In this document: positions 10,395 through 19,963 of the stretch, in pieces
How the letters are laid out: the number at the start of each line of letters is the position of its first letter
Position numbering within the stretch: position 1 is the first letter of the stretch
Source of the DNA: Paramesorhizobium deserti
Lineage (GTDB): Bacteria > Pseudomonadota > Alphaproteobacteria > Rhizobiales > Rhizobiaceae
NCBI RefSeq assembly: GCF_001558695.1
Contig: NZ_LNTU01000001.1
Span: forward strand, 868,001 to 932,000
DNA length: 64,000 bases
Direction of reading: 5' to 3'
The notes under the pieces: model-generated
What the model was told of the DNA's origin: nothing
Databases searched by the model: none
What the model saw: only the letters and a program-made list of their open reading frames with translations
Translations under genes and position numbers: made by a program

Positions 10395-11438
10395 TTATCT
10401 TTTCACCGGAAAGAGCTTCCAGTGCTTCGGCTTGAAGGCGACACGGCTCCTGTCTGCGGCCGGGTGCTCGGCGGGAACCTCTATTTCGACACGATCACGC
10501 CCGCCGCCGATTTCCAATTCGACGCGGCGCGTACCGCCGGCCCGGCGGCTCGCCACGACCGTACCGGCGATGCAGTGGCCGGAACCGTTGAGCAGTTCCA
10601 CGTCATGCGGGCGAAAATAGAGCGTTGCATCGCCGTCCGGCAAATCGCCCGCCGGCAGACCTATGTTGCGGTCCGCGCTCCATACCGCGCCATTCTCGAC
10701 CTTGACGGGAAGCGTGCTCGATTCACCGATAAAGCCGTAGACGAAGGGTGAATTCGGCCTGTCATAAACCTCGTCCGGGGTGCCGATCTGCTCGATGCGA
10801 CCCTGGCTCATGACGACCACACGGTCGGCGAGTTCCAGCGCCTCATCCTGATCATGGGTGACGAAGATGGTCGTATAGCCGGTCTTGTCGTGGATTTCGC
10901 GCAACCAGCGGCGCAGATCCTTGCGCACCTGCGCATCCAGCGCGCCGAAAGGCTCGTCGAGCAGCAGCACCCTTGGCTCGATGGCCATGGCGCGAGCGAG
11001 CGCCACGCGCTGGCGCTGGCCACCGGAAAGCTGTGTGGGATAGCGCTTCTCCAACCCGCCAAGCTGGACGAAATCGAGCAGTTCCAGCGAGCGGCGGCGA
11101 ATTTCCTCCTTCTCCGGGCGGCTCGATCCCGGACGTACCTTGAGGCCAAAACCGACATTGTCGAGCACCGTCATGTGCCGGAAGAGCGCATAATGCTGAA
11201 AGACGAAGCCGACATTGCGCTCCTGAACGCTCTTCAGCGAGGCATCCTCATCGCCGAAGAACACCGTGCCTTCCGTCGGCGTTTCGAGCCCGGCGATGAG
11301 GCGCAATAGCGTCGTCTTTCCAGAGCCGGACGGCCCCAGAAGCGCGATCAGCTCACCCGAATTGACGTCGAGCGAGACATTGTGCAACGCCGGGAAACGG
11401 TCGAACTCCTTGCGCACATCGACAACGCGAACATCCAT
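10395..11438 (-). CDS. cysA: Sulfate/thiosulfate ABC transporter ATP-binding protein
   Basis: A 347-residue ABC ATPase that would energise sulfate/thiosulfate uptake from the cytoplasmic face of the membrane. It has Walker [10 protein letters not shown] (about residues 35-43), a Q-loop region ending FVFQHYALF, signature [14 protein letters not shown], Walker [13 protein letters not shown] and an H-loop [13 protein letters not shown]-terminal regulatory domain follows, as in CysA. The start has AAGGGA seven bases upstream. It is the distal gene of an sbp-(cysT-cysW)-cysA operon. The coding sequence is intact, but the permease genes before it are almost entirely deleted, so it may no longer have its own membrane partner. 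It might serve another permease or be on its way to becoming a pseudogene. Confidence 0.93.
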   Translation of the reverse strand: MDVRVVDVRKEFDRFPALHNVSLDVNSGELIALLGPSGSGKTTLLRLIAGLETPTEGTVFFGDEDASLKSVQERNVGFVFQHYALFRHMTVLDNVGFGLKVRPGSSRPEKEEIRRRSLELLDFVQLGGLEKRYPTQLSGGQRQRVALARAMAIEPRVLLLDEPFGALDAQVRKDLRRWLREIHDKTGYTTIFVTHDQDEALELADRVVVMSQGRIEQIGTPDEVYDRPNSPFVYGFIGESSTLPVKVENGAVWSADRNIGLPAGDLPDGDATLYFRPHDVELLNGSGHCIAGTVVASRRAGGTRRVELEIGGGRDRVEIEVPAEHPAADRSRVAFKPKHWKLFPVKR

Positions 11439-11465
11439 TCATCAGTCCCTTTCAATGGCCTTTCT

Positions 11466-11652
11466 TCAGCCGCACGATCTTGTCCGGAAAGCCTTCAACA
11501 TTTTGGGATCATGCCACTCAACTCGCCGCCTATATCGCATTTCCAGAAGCGGTTTGAGAAGTAGCGTCACGCGTGCGAGCAGAGCAAGCAGCAAACCAAA
11601 GCCGAGCGCCAGCCCGAAACCGGGGATGATGCTCGGCTTTTTTATTTGTCAC
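11466..11652 (-). pseudogene. Deletion scar of sulfate permease genes cysT-cysW
   Basis: The gap between sbp and cysA is about 290 bases, where two permease genes of some 850 bases each are expected. Translating the minus strand gives a short peptide starting PSIIPGFGLALGF, which resembles the N-terminus of CysT (PGF.L.LG motif). It runs directly into LLALLARVTLLLKPLLEMRY, which resembles the last transmembrane helix and tail of CysW, and stops at 11466-11468. A possible GTG start at 11652 is out of frame with this peptide; a run of six A bases (five would restore the frame) lies between them. The reading is that one deletion of roughly 1.5 kb fused the head of cysT to the tail of cysW. Family matches are by eye. 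Confidence 0.7.
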
Positions 11653-11730
11653 TCCGCCCGCGAGGAGACAGGAATGGCGGTCAATTCAATTCATTTCGTT
11701 CCCACTCTCATTCCCGGTATCCGCAGTTTC

Positions 11731-12759
11731 CTATTTGCCAGGCTTATAAATCTGATCGAAGGTGCCTCCATCGCCGAAGTGATAGGGCTGCGCCTTGCTC
11801 CAGCCGCCGAAAATCGGATCATCGATCGTCACGAGCGTCAAGTCCGGGAACCCGGCGCGCTCCTCCGGCGGAACTAGATCGGGCTTGGCGGGACGATAAA
11901 AATGCCTGGCCGCGATGCGCTGGCCTTCCCCGGAATAAAGATATTCGAGATAGGCTTCGGCCACCTTGCGCGTGCCCTTGGCATCGACATTCTTGTCAAC
12001 AACAGCGACGGGAGGCTCGGCGAGGATCGATTGCGGCGGCACCACGATGTCGAAGGCATCGGAACCGAACTCCGCGACGGAGAGATAGGCTTCATTTTCC
12101 CAGGCAATCAGCACGTCGCCCAGCTGACGCTGGACGAAGGTGCTCGTCGCACCACGGGCGCCCGTGTCGAGCAGCGGCACGTGACTGAACAACTCGCCCA
12201 TATATTGTTTTATTCTGGCTTCGTCCCCGCCATATTGCTTATGAGCCCAAGCCCAAGCGGCCAGATAATTCCAGCGCGCGCCGCCTGACGTCTTGGGATT
12301 GGGCGTGATGACTTCGACGCCATCCTTGACGAGATCGCCCCAATCCCTGATGCCCTTGGGATTACCCTTGCGGGTAAGGAAGACGATGGTCGAGGTATAG
12401 GGCGCGGAATTGTTGGGCAGGCGCTGGCGCCAGTTGGGGTCGATGAGGCGTGCTCGCTCAACGATGGCCGTGATGTCGCTCTCAAGGGCCAGCGTCACCA
12501 CATCGGCATCAATGCCCTCGATAACGGAGCGGGCCTGCTTGCCGGAGCCGCCATGTGAGGTATCGATCGTTACCGTCTCGCCGGTTTCGGCCTGCCAGTG
12601 CCTGGCGAAGGCGGCATTGAAATCCCTGTAGAACTCACGGGTCGGATCATAGGAGACGTTTAGAATGGTCTGGTCGGCAAAAGCCGGCGGGACGGCACCG
12701 AAAACGACAGCCCCCGCCAGAAGCGCCGCGAAGGGTATGGAGAGAGTGTAGCGAGCCAT
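11731..12759 (-). CDS. sbp: Periplasmic sulfate-binding protein
   Basis: A 342-residue periplasmic solute-binding protein of the sulfate/thiosulfate type. A signal peptide (MARYTLSIPF... ending PPAFA near residue 28) precedes ILNVSYDPTREFYRDFN, the hallmark N-terminus of mature Sbp. Later segments DTSHGGSGKQARSVI, DVVTLALESDI and KTSGGARWNYLAAW are also typical. It is the first gene of the sulfate uptake operon. An imperfect palindrome lies about 65-95 bases upstream. Since the permease genes that follow are gone, the protein could still bind sulfate but has no obvious channel encoded here. Confidence 0.93.
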   Translation of the reverse strand: MARYTLSIPFAALLAGAVVFGAVPPAFADQTILNVSYDPTREFYRDFNAAFARHWQAETGETVTIDTSHGGSGKQARSVIEGIDADVVTLALESDITAIVERARLIDPNWRQRLPNNSAPYTSTIVFLTRKGNPKGIRDWGDLVKDGVEVITPNPKTSGGARWNYLAAWAWAHKQYGGDEARIKQYMGELFSHVPLLDTGARGATSTFVQRQLGDVLIAWENEAYLSVAEFGSDAFDIVVPPQSILAEPPVAVVDKNVDAKGTRKVAEAYLEYLYSGEGQRIAARHFYRPAKPDLVPPEERAGFPDLTLVTIDDPIFGGWSKAQPYHFGDGGTFDQIYKPGK

Positions 12760-12822
12760 TGCGCGATCTCCGTGCTGATATCCTGAAAAAGGCTATCAGA
12801 TCACCGGAGAACAGGGGAACGC

Positions 12823-12852
12823 TATAAACCACCTATTTTAGTGGGATTTATA
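12823..12852. promoter_or_regulatory. Imperfect palindrome upstream of sbp
   Basis: Left arm TATAAACCAC and right arm GTGGGATTTATA are complementary apart from a two-base bulge, with an AT-rich centre. Its place 65-95 bases upstream of sbp, in an AT-rich promoter-like stretch, suggests an operator for a sulfur-responsive regulator. This is inference only. Confidence 0.3.
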
Positions 12853-12949
12853 AAAATTTTCCGCAAAACGGCAGGCGAACGGGAAAATGCATCCCAACAT
12901 CCCGCCAATTCATGGCGGGAATGGATGCAAATTCCCTATCCGACTTTCC

Positions 12950-13159
12950 CTATCTATGATCGCGCACGATATGGGAGAAATCCCTGATCGCAGCGGCCGT
13001 ATCGGCATAGGCGTAGCGGATCAGTGCGCTGTCATGGGCGATTTCCGTGGCGACCTCGACATTCGGGCTTCTGTCGGCACTGGCCGGCACGATGAAAGCG
13101 GCGACGGTGAGCGCTGCAGCGGCGGCAATGCCGAGACGTCTTTCGGTGCGTGAATTCAT
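12950..13159 (-). CDS. Small exported protein of unknown function
   Basis: A 69-residue protein. Its first 28 residues look like a signal peptide: a positive start (MNSRTERR), an alanine-rich hydrophobic core and PASA before the likely cleavage site. The mature part is only about 41 residues, charged, with no cysteine, ending FSHIVRDHR. The gene starts 11 bases after the stop of the Cys-rich protein upstream, so the two are probably co-transcribed. I do not recognise the family. Confidence 0.5.
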   Translation of the reverse strand: MNSRTERRLGIAAAAALTVAAFIVPASADRSPNVEVATEIAHDSALIRYAYADTAAAIRDFSHIVRDHR

Positions 13160-13170
13160 GACCCGGCTCC

Positions 13171-13677
13171 TTAATGGAAGGTAGCCCGCTTCGGGCGGAA
13201 GAGAATGTCGTCAATGGCGTGCTTGGGTATAGGCAGCAAAGTCTGGCCGAATTCGGCCAGAGTGCCGGCAAAAATGCGGGCCGCCTCGGCCACTTCGTCG
13301 CAGCGCACCGCACAGGAGATCGCCGTAAGGCAGGTTTGTGCAGTCGCTTCATCACCATTCTGCATAGCCGAGATCAAGCCGAGCGTCAGGCATTCCTCGC
13401 GGCAGACATGATGGGAATCGAAGGGGAAGCAGCGCAGCGGACAGGCGGCGCAATGCCTGAGCACGCGGATGAAATGCGAGAGCTCGGCCAGCGCCTGCTT
13501 GCCAGCCGCGATACCCAGCGCTTCGGCATAAAGCGTCCACGCCATTTCCCAGGGGATTACCGAGCCGGTCTCATAACCGGACGTCCAGCGGCGATAGCCT
13601 TCCAGCACCAGCTTCTCGGGCACACGCTCGAAATAGCAGCTATTGGAACCGTTAAGCTCGGAAATGCGAATATTCAC
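13171..13677 (-). CDS. Cysteine-rich protein of unknown function
   Basis: A 168-residue protein without signal peptide or membrane segment. A GTG start at 13677 is preceded by GGGAGG five bases upstream, better than the in-frame ATG further up. The striking feature is a central run of paired cysteines: HCAACPLRC, then HHVCREEC, then CLTAISCAVRC, spaced on what look like amphipathic helices. This resembles, loosely, the helix-borne CxxxC pattern of cytosolic copper-storage (Csp/DUF326) proteins, but I could not place it in a family. It lies in a probable three-gene operon just downstream of the SCO1/PCuAC copper genes, which gives weak support to a metal-related role. A zinc or iron-sulfur site is equally possible. 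Confidence 0.6.
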   Translation of the reverse strand: MNIRISELNGSNSCYFERVPEKLVLEGYRRWTSGYETGSVIPWEMAWTLYAEALGIAAGKQALAELSHFIRVLRHCAACPLRCFPFDSHHVCREECLTLGLISAMQNGDEATAQTCLTAISCAVRCDEVAEAARIFAGTLAEFGQTLLPIPKHAIDDILFRPKRATFH

Positions 13678-13852
13678 GCCCGCCTCCCATCGCGTTGCCA
13701 TGACGGGATGCGCTTTTCGCGCCGCTCGAAGCTTCGGATATACCAAAGCGCGAAAGCTCCGGTTGCGGGTAAAAATGGCCGGTGGGCAACAGATCGAGCT
13801 GCCACGACAAACCATCCACCGCTGCGAGGCGGTGCACATCAAGACCAATCAT
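13652..13852 (-). CDS. Small hypothetical protein
   Basis: A 66-residue reading frame beginning MIGLDVHRLAAVDGLSWQ. A strong ribosome-binding site (TTGGAGG, five bases before the ATG) supports it. It ends 26 bases inside the next gene, consistent with translational coupling. There is no signal peptide or recognisable domain; the second half is low in hydrophobic residues. It may be a genuine leader gene of the small operon or a decayed remnant of a longer one. Confidence 0.35.
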   Translation of the reverse strand: MIGLDVHRLAAVDGLSWQLDLLPTGHFYPQPELSRFGISEASSGAKSASRHGNAMGGGREYSHFRA

Positions 13853-14416
13853 CAGGTCCTCCAATCGAAAGGGTTCAAGGCCCAGACATCAAAGGTTATG
13901 CCCATGCGGGCACGCTTGCATAAAGCCGGGAGAATGGGGAAAAGTCAAATGCAATTTTGGGAAAAGCTGTAAAATATCAATATGTTAGAATTATTCTAGA
14001 GTATAATAGTCATATTTTATGGGATTGTCTACCCCTTGTGATGCAGCCGCTATCATGGAAATGTGAGCGCATCGTTCCGTTGCGGCCGGTTCTGCCGTTC
14101 CGGAATGGATCCTCGGGTCAAGCCCGAGGATGACGAGGGGACGGATGGTATGAGAAATATTCCGGCGCTGTGCCTTCCAGTTCTGCATAGCGCCTGCTCA
14201 TCCGCCATCCGCCAAATTTCTCTCCATCCCCCAATCCGCCAATCTTTGCCTATCCGCTGATCTGCCTCTGGCCAACTGTTGTTGATGTCGGCCGCGGCGC
14301 CTGTCATGCAGCCATCTTCCTCCCTGCAGCCGTCATCATCGGACTTGATCCGATGTTCCATTCCGGACCGTCGAACGCAATCGTCCAGATCTCAGCTTCA
14401 GGCTTGATGACAAGGC
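13853..14416. other. 564-base non-coding stretch with palindromes
   Basis: No convincing gene. It contains a perfect palindrome TCCTCGGG/CCCGAGGA at 14110-14130 and a related degenerate unit near 14330-14353 (CGTCATCATCGGACTTGATC). Between them, around 14205-14270, is a low-complexity run in which variants of CCAATCCGCC recur. The promoter of the three-gene cluster should lie at its left edge, where the sequence is AT-rich (13960-14030). Confidence 0.5.
14109..14131. repeat. RIME-type palindromic unit
   Basis: Arms TCCTCGGG and CCCGAGGA around a TCAAG loop, followed by ATGACGAGG. It belongs to the same dispersed palindrome family as units at 18070, 34617, 34700, 49821 and 49901. Confidence 0.6.
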
Positions 14417-15007
14417 TTACCCTTCGACCAGCCGCTTCAGCTTCTGCAGCGCGGTATCAGGGTTTTCCCCATAGGCGATCGTGCCCTTGAGCCGGCCGTT
14501 GCGGTCGAGAAGGAATACCGAGGCGGTGTGGTCCATGGTGTAGCCGCCATCGTCGAGCGGCACTTTCCTGGCATAGACCTTCCAGCCCAGGATCAGCTTC
14601 GCCACCTCGGCCGGATCGCCGGTGATGCCGGTGATACGGTCGGTGAAATTGCCGGCATAGGCCTTCATGACATCAGGCGTGTCGCGCTCGGGATCGACGG
14701 AGATGAAGAACGCCTTGAGGTCCTTGCCTTCGTCCCCTAGCTGGTTGAGCCAACCGGCGAGCTCATAGAGCGTCGTCGGGCAGACATCGGGGCAATGGGT
14801 GAAGCCGAAGAACAGCGCGCTCGGATGCCCCTCGAAGGCCTTCTCTGTGATGGGCCTGCCGTCCTGGTCGACCAGGTTGAAGGGGGCGCCAAGCTCCGCC
14901 GTCACGTTGCCGGACTGGAACTTGCCGAGCCCATAAGCGCCGGCGAGGAACAGGCCAAGGGCGGCTATCGCCGCCCAAAGCCCGTAACGGATGGTCCTGA
15001 TATTCAT
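14417..15007 (-). CDS. SCO1/SenC-family copper chaperone
   Basis: A 196-residue thioredoxin-fold protein anchored by one N-terminal membrane helix (about residues 8-28) and facing the periplasm. It has the copper-binding pair in HCPDVCPTT (Cys72, Cys76) and the third ligand in TMDHTAS (His160). Such proteins deliver copper to, or reduce, the CuA site of cytochrome c oxidase. Its ATG overlaps the stop of the upstream gene by one base (TGATG), so translation is probably coupled to that of the YcnI-PCuAC fusion. PCuAC proteins work with SCO in CuA assembly, so the context fits. Confidence 0.93.
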   Translation of the reverse strand: MNIRTIRYGLWAAIAALGLFLAGAYGLGKFQSGNVTAELGAPFNLVDQDGRPITEKAFEGHPSALFFGFTHCPDVCPTTLYELAGWLNQLGDEGKDLKAFFISVDPERDTPDVMKAYAGNFTDRITGITGDPAEVAKLILGWKVYARKVPLDDGGYTMDHTASVFLLDRNGRLKGTIAYGENPDTALQKLKRLVEG

Positions 15008-16002
15008 CAGTGCTGGTGCTCCGTGGAAGACGCGCCAGCCGCGCCGACCCTGAACATCACCTCCACCTTGCCGGCCTTCTCGAATTCGAGCGTGACCGGC
15101 ACGGTGTCACCCTCCTTGAAGGGCTTCGTCACATCCATGAACATCAGATGCATGCCGCCCGGTTTCAGCTCGACGGTACCGCCGGCCGGCAGCGCAATGC
15201 CGTCCTTCATCTGGCGCATCTTCATGATGTCGTTTTCCATGGTCATCTCATGGATTTCGACGCGCTTGGCGGCAGACGACTGGGCACCGACGAGACGGTC
15301 TGCTTCCTTGCCTTCGTTTTCAAGCGTGACGAAACCGCCGCCGACCTTGGCGCCGGGCACCATGGCGCGGAGGAAGGGACCTGAGATATCGACCGATCCA
15401 GCTTTGACGGCCGCATGCTCCATGTTGCCGTGCGTGGCGTGATCCTGACCACCATGGCCGGCATGTTCTTCCATGGAAGCGGCGATGACCGTGAGCTGCG
15501 GCGCGGGGCCTTTCAGATCATGCGGGTCCTGCCCTTCGGCGGGAATTTCCGTCCAGGCCACCGAAGCATCGGCGCCGCAAAGCTGGGTTGCGGGAAAATA
15601 AAGAACCGTGTCCCTGTCGAAGTTCGCCAGCCTGCCGACGACGACGAACTCATCGTAGAAATCACTCGGCAGATTGCCGTCCGTCCAGCGGATTTCGGTG
15701 ACGCCGGAGCGGACCTCCTTGCCATGAACGGTATATGTCTTCTGGTAATCGCCCTTCACCACCTCGGTTTTCCAGCCGGGTTTCGGCATGGGCTGGGCGG
15801 AGACAAAGCCTTCGGGAAGCTTGATGGTGACGGCTGTGGTGGCCTTGCCGTCGCAGCCATGGGGAACGCGCAGAACCGCCTTGTAGCTCGTGCCGGCCTT
15901 GGCTTCGCCCTGTTCGAGCGTGGCATGGGCATGAGCGGCGCCGGCCATGCCGGTGAAAGCCAGAAGGGTTGCCGCGAATGCGGCGCAGGTCGTGTTTGTC
16001 AT
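15007..16002 (-). CDS. Periplasmic YcnI (DUF1775)-PCuAC (DUF461) fusion, copper chaperone
   Basis: A 331-residue exported protein that joins two copper-binding domains. The signal peptide ends AHA at residue 25 and leaves a mature N-terminal histidine (HATLEQGEA), as expected for YcnI-like DUF1775 domains, where this His binds copper. The DUF1775 domain runs to about residue 175. A His-rich linker follows (EEHAGHGGQDHATHGNMEH). The C-terminal PCuAC domain (about 200-315) has the Met/His pattern: VEIHEM, then MKMRQM, then GGMHLMFM. The tail ends TEHQH. PCuAC hands Cu(I) to the CuA centre of cytochrome oxidase. The gene is translationally coupled to the SCO1 gene and preceded by a DUF2946-like gene, so the three form a copper-delivery operon. 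Confidence 0.9.
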   Translation of the reverse strand: MTNTTCAAFAATLLAFTGMAGAAHAHATLEQGEAKAGTSYKAVLRVPHGCDGKATTAVTIKLPEGFVSAQPMPKPGWKTEVVKGDYQKTYTVHGKEVRSGVTEIRWTDGNLPSDFYDEFVVVGRLANFDRDTVLYFPATQLCGADASVAWTEIPAEGQDPHDLKGPAPQLTVIAASMEEHAGHGGQDHATHGNMEHAAVKAGSVDISGPFLRAMVPGAKVGGGFVTLENEGKEADRLVGAQSSAAKRVEIHEMTMENDIMKMRQMKDGIALPAGGTVELKPGGMHLMFMDVTKPFKEGDTVPVTLEFEKAGKVEVMFRVGAAGASSTEHQH

Positions 16003-16077
16003 CGTCTTGTTCCTGAATGGTTAAATGTGTGGCCACGCACGATCGGTCGTGGCCAGGCCAGATAGGTGTTGTTCAGG

Positions 16078-16467
16078 TCAGACGAAGGGTGGGGCGTGCG
16101 GCGGTGCCGAAGGCGGATAGGCATCCCGCCAGACGACCGGGGCCGCCGGCGCGAATACGATCATCTCACCCCGATGCAGGGCCGGGCCAGTGGTTTTCGG
16201 CGGCACAGGACATGCAAAGGCTGACGAGATACGGCAGGCCTCGCAGCTCTTGCCGTAAAAATCGTCATGATGGTCATGGCCGTCGCGATCACCGCCGGAA
16301 GGCTGGCAAATGACGGGAACCGTGCCATCCGGCAAGGTGTAGGCGGCGAGATCGATCCTGTTGCCATAGCCCGGATCGACCGGCTTGTGCGCAAAGGCGA
16401 GCAGAACGATTGCGAGCGCGCAGAAGAAGCGCACCATATTCCGCCCGTTCAACATAATTTCGCGCAT
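16078..16467 (-). CDS. DUF2946-like exported protein
   Basis: A 129-residue protein. The start at 16467 is chosen because GGAAGAG lies three bases before it; an in-frame ATG 33 bases further up lacks such a site. A hydrophobic N-terminal helix (VRFFCALAIVLLAFAH) may be a signal or anchor. The middle has LPDGTVPVICQ and a later FYGKSCEACR, with a His/Asp-rich GDRDGHDHHDD between them. This Cys/His arrangement is like that of DUF2946 proteins, commonly found next to copper-chaperone genes. It is followed by the YcnI-PCuAC gene on the same strand after 75 bases. Confidence 0.7.
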   Translation of the reverse strand: MREIMLNGRNMVRFFCALAIVLLAFAHKPVDPGYGNRIDLAAYTLPDGTVPVICQPSGGDRDGHDHHDDFYGKSCEACRISSAFACPVPPKTTGPALHRGEMIVFAPAAPVVWRDAYPPSAPPHAPPFV

Positions 16468-16597
16468 GTTCTCTTCCGTTTGCCGCGCGGCATTTTTCAC
16501 CGCACGGATCCTATAGCAACCTTGACGGAACCGAAAGTTGCTCTAGCGCAAGGTCGAGCGCTTTGAAATGCGACAAACGCGAGCAGCAGGAAAACAG

Positions 16598-16630
16598 AAA
16601 AACCCGGCACGGATTTTCAGGCCGCGCCGG
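16598..16630 (-). terminator. Terminator-like hairpin with U-tract (minus strand)
   Basis: A 9-bp stem with one wobble pair, a 9-base loop and then G plus five T on the minus strand. On the plus strand no T-run follows the hairpin. Confidence 0.55.
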
Positions 16631-16800
16631 TAGTTGGGGAGGATGCTGTCCACACGGCCTAAGCCAATCCGTCCCGGATTGTTCCCCGCCGGCTGCAGTT
16701 CATCGCGCAATTGTTGAACGCTCTGCCATTGGCCTTTGCGCCGAACTGCATTATCTCAAGGCGGATAAGAGCGGAGCGACCGGAAGTGCTCCGGAAGCAG
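16598..16800 (-). ncRNA. Candidate small RNA on the minus strand
   Basis: The 352-base gap between the DUF2946-like gene and mrp holds a terminator-like structure usable only on the minus strand: stem CCGGCGCGG / CCGTGCCGG (arms 16622-16630 and 16604-16612, one G-U pair) followed by GTTTTTCTGTTTT. The next gene upstream on that strand would be beyond the divergent mrp, so a short RNA starting somewhere between about 16700 and 16810 is the simplest source. No minus-strand ORF longer than 14 codons with a good start was seen. The 5' end is a guess. Confidence 0.3.
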
Positions 16801-16819
16801 CCAAGCGGGATTGGACAGG

Positions 16820-18004
16820 ATGGCAGGCGTAACGCGAGAACAGGTTGTTGAACGGCTCAAGACGGTAACCGGGCCGGATTTCGAAAGCGATATCGTCGCG
16901 CTCGGCCTCGTCTCCGATATCTTCATTGCCGATGGCAAGGTGTTCTTCTCGATCACCGTGCCGGCCGAGCGCGCGCAGGAGTTGGAATCGTTGCGCGCCG
17001 CCGCCGAGAGGGTCGTGAAGGAGATACCCGGTGTCGAGGGCGCGCTGGTGACGCTGACCGCCGAGAAGAAGGGCGGCAGGACCAGCGACGATGCGCCGGC
17101 GCCGCGCCCGTCGGCACCGCAGCGCCCGACCATCGTCCAGCGCTCAGCACCGACGGGAGCCGTTCCTCCGCCGCGCCCACAAACGCCCGTCAAACCCGGC
17201 ATTCCCGGTGTCGGCGCCATCATCGCGGTCGCGTCGGGCAAGGGCGGAGTCGGCAAATCGACGACCGCAGTTAATCTGGCGCTTGGGCTCAAGGCGAACG
17301 GCCTCAAGGTCGGCATTCTCGATGCCGATATCTACGGGCCTTCCATGCCGCGGCTTCTCGGCATCCATGGCCGCCCGGAAACGGTTTCCGGGCGCATCCT
17401 GAAGCCGATGGAGAATTACGGCCTGAAAGTGATGTCGATCGGCTTCCTTGTCGAAGAGGAGACGCCGATGATCTGGCGCGGGCCGATGGTGATGTCCGCG
17501 CTGACACAGATGCTGCGCGAAGTGGAGTGGGGCGAACTCGACGTGCTCGTCGTCGACATGCCGCCCGGCACCGGCGACGCGCAACTGACCATGGCGCAGC
17601 AGGTGCCGCTTGCCGGCGCCGTCATCGTCTCGACGCCGCAGGATTTGGCGCTGATCGACGCGCGCAAGGGGCTCAACATGTTCCGCAAGGTCGACGTGCC
17701 GGTGCTCGGCATCGTCGAGAACATGAGCTATTTCATCGCGCCCGATACCGGCACACGCTACGATATCTTCGGCCATGGCGGGGCGAAGAAGGAGGCCGAG
17801 CGCCTCGGCGTGCCTTTCCTCGGCGAAGTGCCGCTGCACATGCAGATCCGCGAAATGTCGGATGCGGGAACGCCTGTCACCGTCAGCGAGCCGGACGGTG
17901 TCCATGCCAAGGTCTATCGCGATATCGCCGCGAAGGCCTGGCAGGGGGTGGAGACCGCCCGCGCGACGCAAACGAAAGCCGCACCGGCGATTGTTTTTGA
18001 GTGA
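16820..18004 (+). CDS. mrp: Iron-sulfur cluster carrier protein, Mrp/NBP35 family ATPase
   Basis: A 394-residue cytoplasmic P-loop NTPase (also called ApbC) thought to bind and transfer iron-sulfur clusters. An N-terminal MIP18/DUF59 domain (about 1-85, with GPDFESDIVALGLVSDI) is joined by a Pro-rich linker to the ATPase domain. The ATPase domain has the deviant Walker A GKGGVGKST and a switch region DADIYGPSMPRLLG. The lowercase-like CxxC seen in some homologues is not obvious. Of two nearby in-frame ATGs (16811, 16820) the second gives the family-like start MAGVTREQ. It is monocistronic, with a convergent pgm downstream. Confidence 0.92.
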   Translation: MAGVTREQVVERLKTVTGPDFESDIVALGLVSDIFIADGKVFFSITVPAERAQELESLRAAAERVVKEIPGVEGALVTLTAEKKGGRTSDDAPAPRPSAPQRPTIVQRSAPTGAVPPPRPQTPVKPGIPGVGAIIAVASGKGGVGKSTTAVNLALGLKANGLKVGILDADIYGPSMPRLLGIHGRPETVSGRILKPMENYGLKVMSIGFLVEEETPMIWRGPMVMSALTQMLREVEWGELDVLVVDMPPGTGDAQLTMAQQVPLAGAVIVSTPQDLALIDARKGLNMFRKVDVPVLGIVENMSYFIAPDTGTRYDIFGHGGAKKEAERLGVPFLGEVPLHMQIREMSDAGTPVTVSEPDGVHAKVYRDIAAKAWQGVETARATQTKAAPAIVFE

Positions 18005-18069
18005 GAGAATCGGAGTCGCATTCAGTTTTCCCGCAGCAAGGCCGGCGATTGGCCTGAAACACCGAAATT

Positions 18070-18102
18070 CCGTCATACTCGGACTTGATCCGATGATGAC
18101 GG
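18070..18102. repeat. Palindromic unit between mrp and pgm
   Basis: CCGTCAT-ACT-CGGA-CTTGA-TCCG-ATG-ATGACGG: outer and inner arms pair around a CTTGA loop. It is a degenerate member of the RIME-type palindrome family and lies between two convergent genes. Confidence 0.55.
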
Positions 18103-18207
18103 AGGTGGGGCCGCTATGCACCAATCTTCAGCACCCATACCTGCCATTGACCGCAGCATCAAAAGCAGATGTCGCGCGGCCATGATGCAGGAAACGGACT
18201 TCTTCGC

Positions 18208-19914
<1,707 letters not shown>

Positions 19915-19963
19915 TCAAGTTTGCTGTTTGCAAATAACAATTTGTGCGGTGCGAAGGAGGCAG

